The notes under the pieces: model-generated
The model's database searches: none
What the model was told of the DNA's origin: nothing
The model's input: the letters and a program-made list of their open reading frames with translations, nothing else
Assembly: GCA_022571175.1 (NCBI GenBank)
Contig: JACZYI010000072.1
Location: 1 to 8,247, forward strand
Reading direction: 5' to 3'
Length of the DNA: 8,247 nucleotides
Source: Pseudomonadota bacterium
Lineage (GTDB): Bacteria; Pseudomonadota; Alphaproteobacteria; Sphingomonadales; SMXR01
Made by a program: the position numbers and the translations under genes
Shown: positions 6,042 to 8,247 of the stretch, in pieces
How positions within the stretch are numbered: the first letter of the stretch is position 1
How the letters are laid out: each line of letters opens with the position of its first letter

Positions 6042-6677
6042 ATGTCTGAACCCCTGAATTTGGCTATTCTCCTGTTTGATGAAGTGGAAGTGCTGGACTT
6101 TGCCGGGCCCTTTGAGGTGTTTTCGGTTGCGGGCAGAGGCGAGGGAAAAGAGCCCTTCAATGTTTTTACCCTGTCTGAAGACGGGCAACCCATTCGCTCG
6201 CGTAACAATCTGGTTGTGGCCCCTGCCTGGTCATTCGAGAGCGCACCGGAGGCGGATATTATCTTGATACCTGGCGGATATGACACCCGTGATCTTTTGC
6301 ATAATCAGGCTGTTCTGGACTGGATTAAAACCGCTTCTAAGAAGGCCCAGCTCACCTTGTCAGTCTGTACCGGTGCCTTGATGCTGGCTGTTACCGGGCT
6401 TTTAGAGGGGCTTTCCGCCACAACCCACCACATGGCTCTGGATGAATTGAGGAAAGTGGCACCAAACACAAAAATTCTTGGAAATTACCGGGTGGTGGAT
6501 AATGGCCAGATCATTTTATCCTCGGGTGTGGCTGCGGGCATTGATATGTCTTTTCATGTGGTGGCCAAATTGCTGGGTAGTGACCAGGCACACGAGACTG
6601 CGCGCTATATGGAATATCCCTGGGATCAGGAGAAGGTGGCGCGTGCCACTTTCATCGCAGCTTCAAAGAAATCATAA
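6042..6677 (+). CDS. DJ-1/PfpI family protein (isonitrile hydratase / GATase1-like)
   Basis: 211 residues. Flavodoxin-like DJ-1/PfpI fold: the first strand and turn LAILLFDEVEVLDFAGPFEV (7-26) with Asp19, IPGGYDTRDLL (76-86), and the nucleophile elbow LSVCTGALMLA (106-116) with Cys109, followed by ATTHH (126-130). The GVAAGIDMSFHVV and ARYMEYPW stretches resemble the isonitrile hydratase-like and AraC-N-terminal-like branch rather than Hsp31 or YajL. No DNA-binding domain follows, so a cytosolic enzyme or stress protein is likelier than a regulator. The substrate is unknown. I prefer the ATG at 6042 because AGGGTGAGG lies just before it; an ATG at 6027 overlapping the gatB stop would add five residues. 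Only 11 bases separate it from gatB, so cotranscription is likely, but a link to tRNA amidation is not evident. Confidence 0.9.
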   Translation: MSEPLNLAILLFDEVEVLDFAGPFEVFSVAGRGEGKEPFNVFTLSEDGQPIRSRNNLVVAPAWSFESAPEADIILIPGGYDTRDLLHNQAVLDWIKTASKKAQLTLSVCTGALMLAVTGLLEGLSATTHHMALDELRKVAPNTKILGNYRVVDNGQIILSSGVAAGIDMSFHVVAKLLGSDQAHETARYMEYPWDQEKVARATFIAASKKS

Positions 6678-6712
6678 ATATGGTCAAGCTTCCGTGAGGG
6701 GCTCTTACATTT

Positions 6713-6740
6713 TTGACAAAACTAACTAGCTTGATATGAG
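6713..6740 (+). promoter_or_regulatory. Sigma-70-type promoter for the glutathione S-transferase gene
   Basis: A perfect -35 box TTGACA (6713-6718), 16 bases, then TATGAG (6735-6740, four of six). The spacing places the transcription start near 6747, about 18 bases before the ATG. It lies in the 87-base gap after the DJ-1/PfpI gene, so the transferase is probably a separate transcription unit. No terminator hairpin with a T-run is seen between the two genes. Confidence 0.6.
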
Positions 6741-6764
6741 AGCCGGCAACCGGGAGCATAGTTC

Positions 6765-7466
6765 ATGATTGATCTTTATTATTGGCCCACGCCCAACGGG
6801 TGGAAAATTACCATTCTGCTGGAAGAACTGGGGCTGCCTTATAAAATGATTCCGGTTGATATCGGCAAGGGCGAGCAATTTGAGCCGGATTTTTTGAAGA
6901 TATCTCCCAACAACCGCATGCCGGCGATTGTGGATCATGATGTGGATGGCGACCCTGTTTCCATTTTCGAGTCCGGTGCCATCATGCTTTACCTGGCTGA
7001 AAAAACAGGGAAATTCATTCCCTCTGATACCGCAGGCCGGGTTGAAGTGCTGCAATGGTTGTTCTGGCAAGTGGGGGGCCTCGGGCCCATGCTGGGTCAG
7101 GTCAGCCATTTCAACACTTATGCCCCGCAGCTTACTGATTCGGATTTGAGCTATTCTCTCGATCGCTACACCCAAGAAGGCGTCCGGTTGTTTGGTGTTA
7201 TGGATAGACGCCTGGCCGACCGGGACTATCTGGCAGGTGATTATTCTATAGCTGATATGGCTTGCTGGCCCTGGGTGGCCCCAGCGGCACGCTTTGGATA
7301 TGATATGAGCAAGCACGAAAATTTGATGCGATGGATCGAGTCGGTCGGAATGCGGCCTGCGGTTGAACGGGGATTCGCGGTTGGTGAAGAATATCGAAAC
7401 CCCCAACCGGTGCTTACGGAAGAGTCTAAAAAGATTCTTTTTGGTCAGAGCTCGCCGATAAAATAA
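6765..7466 (+). CDS. yfcG: YfcG-like glutathione S-transferase (GSH-dependent disulfide-bond oxidoreductase)
   Basis: 233 residues. Very close in pattern to E. coli YfcG, a Nu-class GST that reduces disulfides with glutathione. The N-terminal thioredoxin-like domain (about 1-82) has LYYWPTPNGWKITILLEE (4-21), with Thr9 and Asn11 that take the place of a catalytic Tyr, Ser or Cys. It also has ISPNNRMPAIVDH (46-58) with the cis-Pro, and FESGAIMLYLAEKTG (68-82) with Glu69-Ser70 for the glutathione gamma-glutamyl group. The helical domain contains LQWLFWQVGGLGPMLGQ (96-112) and the N-capping SIADMACWPW. There is GGGAG about 8 bases before the ATG. It has its own promoter. A shared redox or electrophile-defence role with the neighbouring DJ-1/PfpI gene is possible but unproven. 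Confidence 0.95.
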   Translation: MIDLYYWPTPNGWKITILLEELGLPYKMIPVDIGKGEQFEPDFLKISPNNRMPAIVDHDVDGDPVSIFESGAIMLYLAEKTGKFIPSDTAGRVEVLQWLFWQVGGLGPMLGQVSHFNTYAPQLTDSDLSYSLDRYTQEGVRLFGVMDRRLADRDYLAGDYSIADMACWPWVAPAARFGYDMSKHENLMRWIESVGMRPAVERGFAVGEEYRNPQPVLTEESKKILFGQSSPIK

Positions 7467-7671
7467 TGGCTCAACCGGAAAAAGATAAATAGAATCAGTC
7501 GGATTCAAGTCCGTCCTTCCCGGCTCCGGCCCGAACATTTCAGACCCCTTCAAGCCGGGCCAAAACTTGCACTGGACAGGCGCCATGATCGGCGTAGACT
7601 TTTTAAAACGTGCTGTTCTTGGGGGACCAACTTCTGGACTGCCCGGCGTGACGAAATGGGGAATAATATTT

Positions 7672-7698
7672 TTATTTCCTGCGCAGAAATAATTTTTT
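7672..7698 (+). terminator. Terminator-like hairpin with T-run
   Basis: TTATTTC (7672-7678) pairs with GAAATAA (7686-7692) over 7 bp around the loop CTGCGCA, followed at once by TTTTTT (7693-7698). The layout is that of a Rho-independent terminator on the plus strand, but the stem is mostly A-T and so weak. It could end transcription from the transferase gene, about 200 bases after its stop. Confidence 0.4.
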
Positions 7699-7738
7699 GC
7701 AGCCCGCCGTTAACCCTTTTTTCAGTGCCCGCTGACAA

Positions 7739-7756
7739 GACTTGGTTCGCCAGGTC
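7739..7756 (+). other. UUCG-tetraloop hairpin in the leader of the Sel1-repeat gene
   Basis: GACTTGG (7739-7745) pairs with CCAGGTC (7750-7756), 7 bp with one G-U pair, closed by the very stable UUCG loop. No T-run follows, so it is not an intrinsic terminator. It lies 44 bases before the ATG and may be a 5'-leader structure or RNA-stability element. Confidence 0.4.
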
Positions 7757-7800
7757 AAGAGACCGGCGTAAATCGACGGTATGCAGAAGCGGAAAAGAAT

Positions 7801-8082
7801 ATGGGCCAATATGATAAAAACTACCAAAGCTATTTGATGGGTCGGCTGAGGGCTGCCGAAAAAGGTCAGGCCGAAGCTTATTATGATTTAGGACTTCTTT
7901 ATTCCACTGGTCAGGGCGTGGATCTGGATATGATCGCTGCCCATAAGTGGTTTAATCTTGCGGCCATGAAGGGTGTAAAGCGGGCACAAGTGGATCGGGC
8001 CGATCTGGCTGGCGATATGTCAGCCTGGGAAGTCGCCGAAGCCCAGAAAATGGCCCGCGAGTGGCAAAGCAACCACCACTAA
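7801..8082 (+). CDS. Small Sel1-like repeat protein
   Basis: 93 residues, no signal peptide, so probably cytosolic. Residues 23-58 form one clear Sel1 repeat (AEAYYDLGLLYSTGQGV, then AAHKWFNLAAMKG), a TPR-like helix pair used for protein-protein contacts. The tail RAQVDRADLAGDMSAWEVAEAQKMAREW (61-88) is a further helix pair of the kind that often ends small alphaproteobacterial Sel1 proteins. The partner and role are unknown. The ATG has GGAAAAGA just before it; the frame is open upstream to a TAA at 7711 but holds no ATG, GTG or TTG, so this start is well supported. Confidence 0.85.
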   Translation: MGQYDKNYQSYLMGRLRAAEKGQAEAYYDLGLLYSTGQGVDLDMIAAHKWFNLAAMKGVKRAQVDRADLAGDMSAWEVAEAQKMAREWQSNHH

Positions 8083-8166
8083 GTCGACTACTCAGTAACA
8101 GTCTCAGCAAAAACCATCCAGTTCATCCGGGCAGGTTTAATCCCCCATATTTACCAGGAAAAAATC

Positions 8167-8247
8167 ATGGGTGCTTCCTATAAGATTTATTCCCGAATTG
8201 CGGCGCTGCCGGTGAAGAGACTGCTTCTCCTGAGCATGACTTTTCCG
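8167..8247 (+). CDS. Start of a gene, possibly an exported or membrane protein (partial)
   Basis: 27 codons from an ATG to the right edge, with AGGA about 8 bases before the ATG. The reading IAALPVKRLLLLSMTFP, with basic residues (K6, R10, K18, R19) before a hydrophobic stretch, resembles the beginning of a signal peptide or membrane anchor. Too little is present to name a family. It lies 84 bases after the Sel1-repeat gene on the same strand. Confidence 0.5.
   Translation, partial: MGASYKIYSRIAALPVKRLLLLSMTFP

Larger units (their letters stand above)
7467..7800. other. Intergenic region between the transferase and the Sel1-repeat gene
   Basis: 334 bases with no convincing gene on either strand; the short minus-strand frame at 7550-7738 has no recognisable motifs. 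The region holds a GC-rich inverted repeat CCCGGCT/AGCCGGG (7519-7525 with 7553-7559, no T-run after it), a terminator-like hairpin at 7672-7698, and a UUCG-capped hairpin at 7739-7756. No clear promoter for the downstream gene was found. Confidence 0.5.

Noticed and set aside
7519..7559. GC-rich inverted repeat CCCGGCT/AGCCGGG as terminator of the transferase gene
   Set aside because: The loop is 27 bases long and no T-run follows, so it does not fit an intrinsic terminator.
6726..7586. 286-codon open frame on the minus strand
   Set aside because: Antisense shadow of the glutathione S-transferase gene; its translation shows no family motifs, while the plus strand is a clear YfcG homologue.
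7550..7738. 62-codon minus-strand frame in the intergenic gap
   Set aside because: No ribosome-binding site of note and no recognisable motif; it runs through the T-run hairpin.

Overview
The window looks like chromosomal DNA from an alphaproteobacterium of moderate GC content. The basis is the divergent layout of a gatC-gatA-gatB operon against a ruvX-pyrB operon, an arrangement I recall from several alphaproteobacterial lineages, plus the protein sequences themselves. The exact order cannot be fixed from this sequence; a Hyphomonadales or Caulobacterales-like relative is only a guess. No transposase, integrase, phage gene, CRISPR array, rRNA or intact tRNA gene is visible, so this is mostly ordinary housekeeping DNA.

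Minus-strand operon, about 2600 down to 1. The order of transcription is a GNAT acetyltransferase, a membrane-anchored DUF3089 protein, ruvX (YqgF, pre-16S rRNA processing or Holliday junction resolvase family), then pyrB (aspartate carbamoyltransferase, cut by the window edge). The first three genes are joined by one-base stop/start overlaps (TAATG and TAGTG), so they are probably translationally coupled. pyrB follows ruvX after 53 bases, and its start codon lies inside a short perfect hairpin.

Divergent control region, about 2598-2739. It separates the two operons and holds a 9-bp outer inverted repeat with two smaller ones nested inside. It may be a structured leader or an operator region. 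The GNAT gene has no good standard start codon. Its N-terminal strand seems to begin upstream of the only GTG, possibly at an ATT codon with a Shine-Dalgarno-like sequence.

Plus-strand operon, 2740-6677. gatC, gatA and gatB encode the tRNA-dependent amidotransferase that converts misacylated Glu-tRNAGln (and Asp-tRNAAsn) to the correct Gln- or Asn-tRNA. A DJ-1/PfpI-family gene follows gatB after 11 bases and is probably cotranscribed.

Right end, 6678-8247. A good sigma-70-type promoter precedes a YfcG-like glutathione S-transferase (glutathione-dependent disulfide-bond oxidoreductase). A 334-base gap with a terminator-like hairpin and a UUCG-capped hairpin leads to a small Sel1-repeat protein. 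The window ends with the start of another gene, probably for an exported or membrane protein.

The best lead is the DUF3089 protein. It keeps the family scaffold but appears to have lost the serine nucleophile (Glu at that place) and the C-terminal histidine (Gly at that place), so it may be a pseudoenzyme tied to a core operon. I found no convincing evidence for a wholly new multi-gene system.
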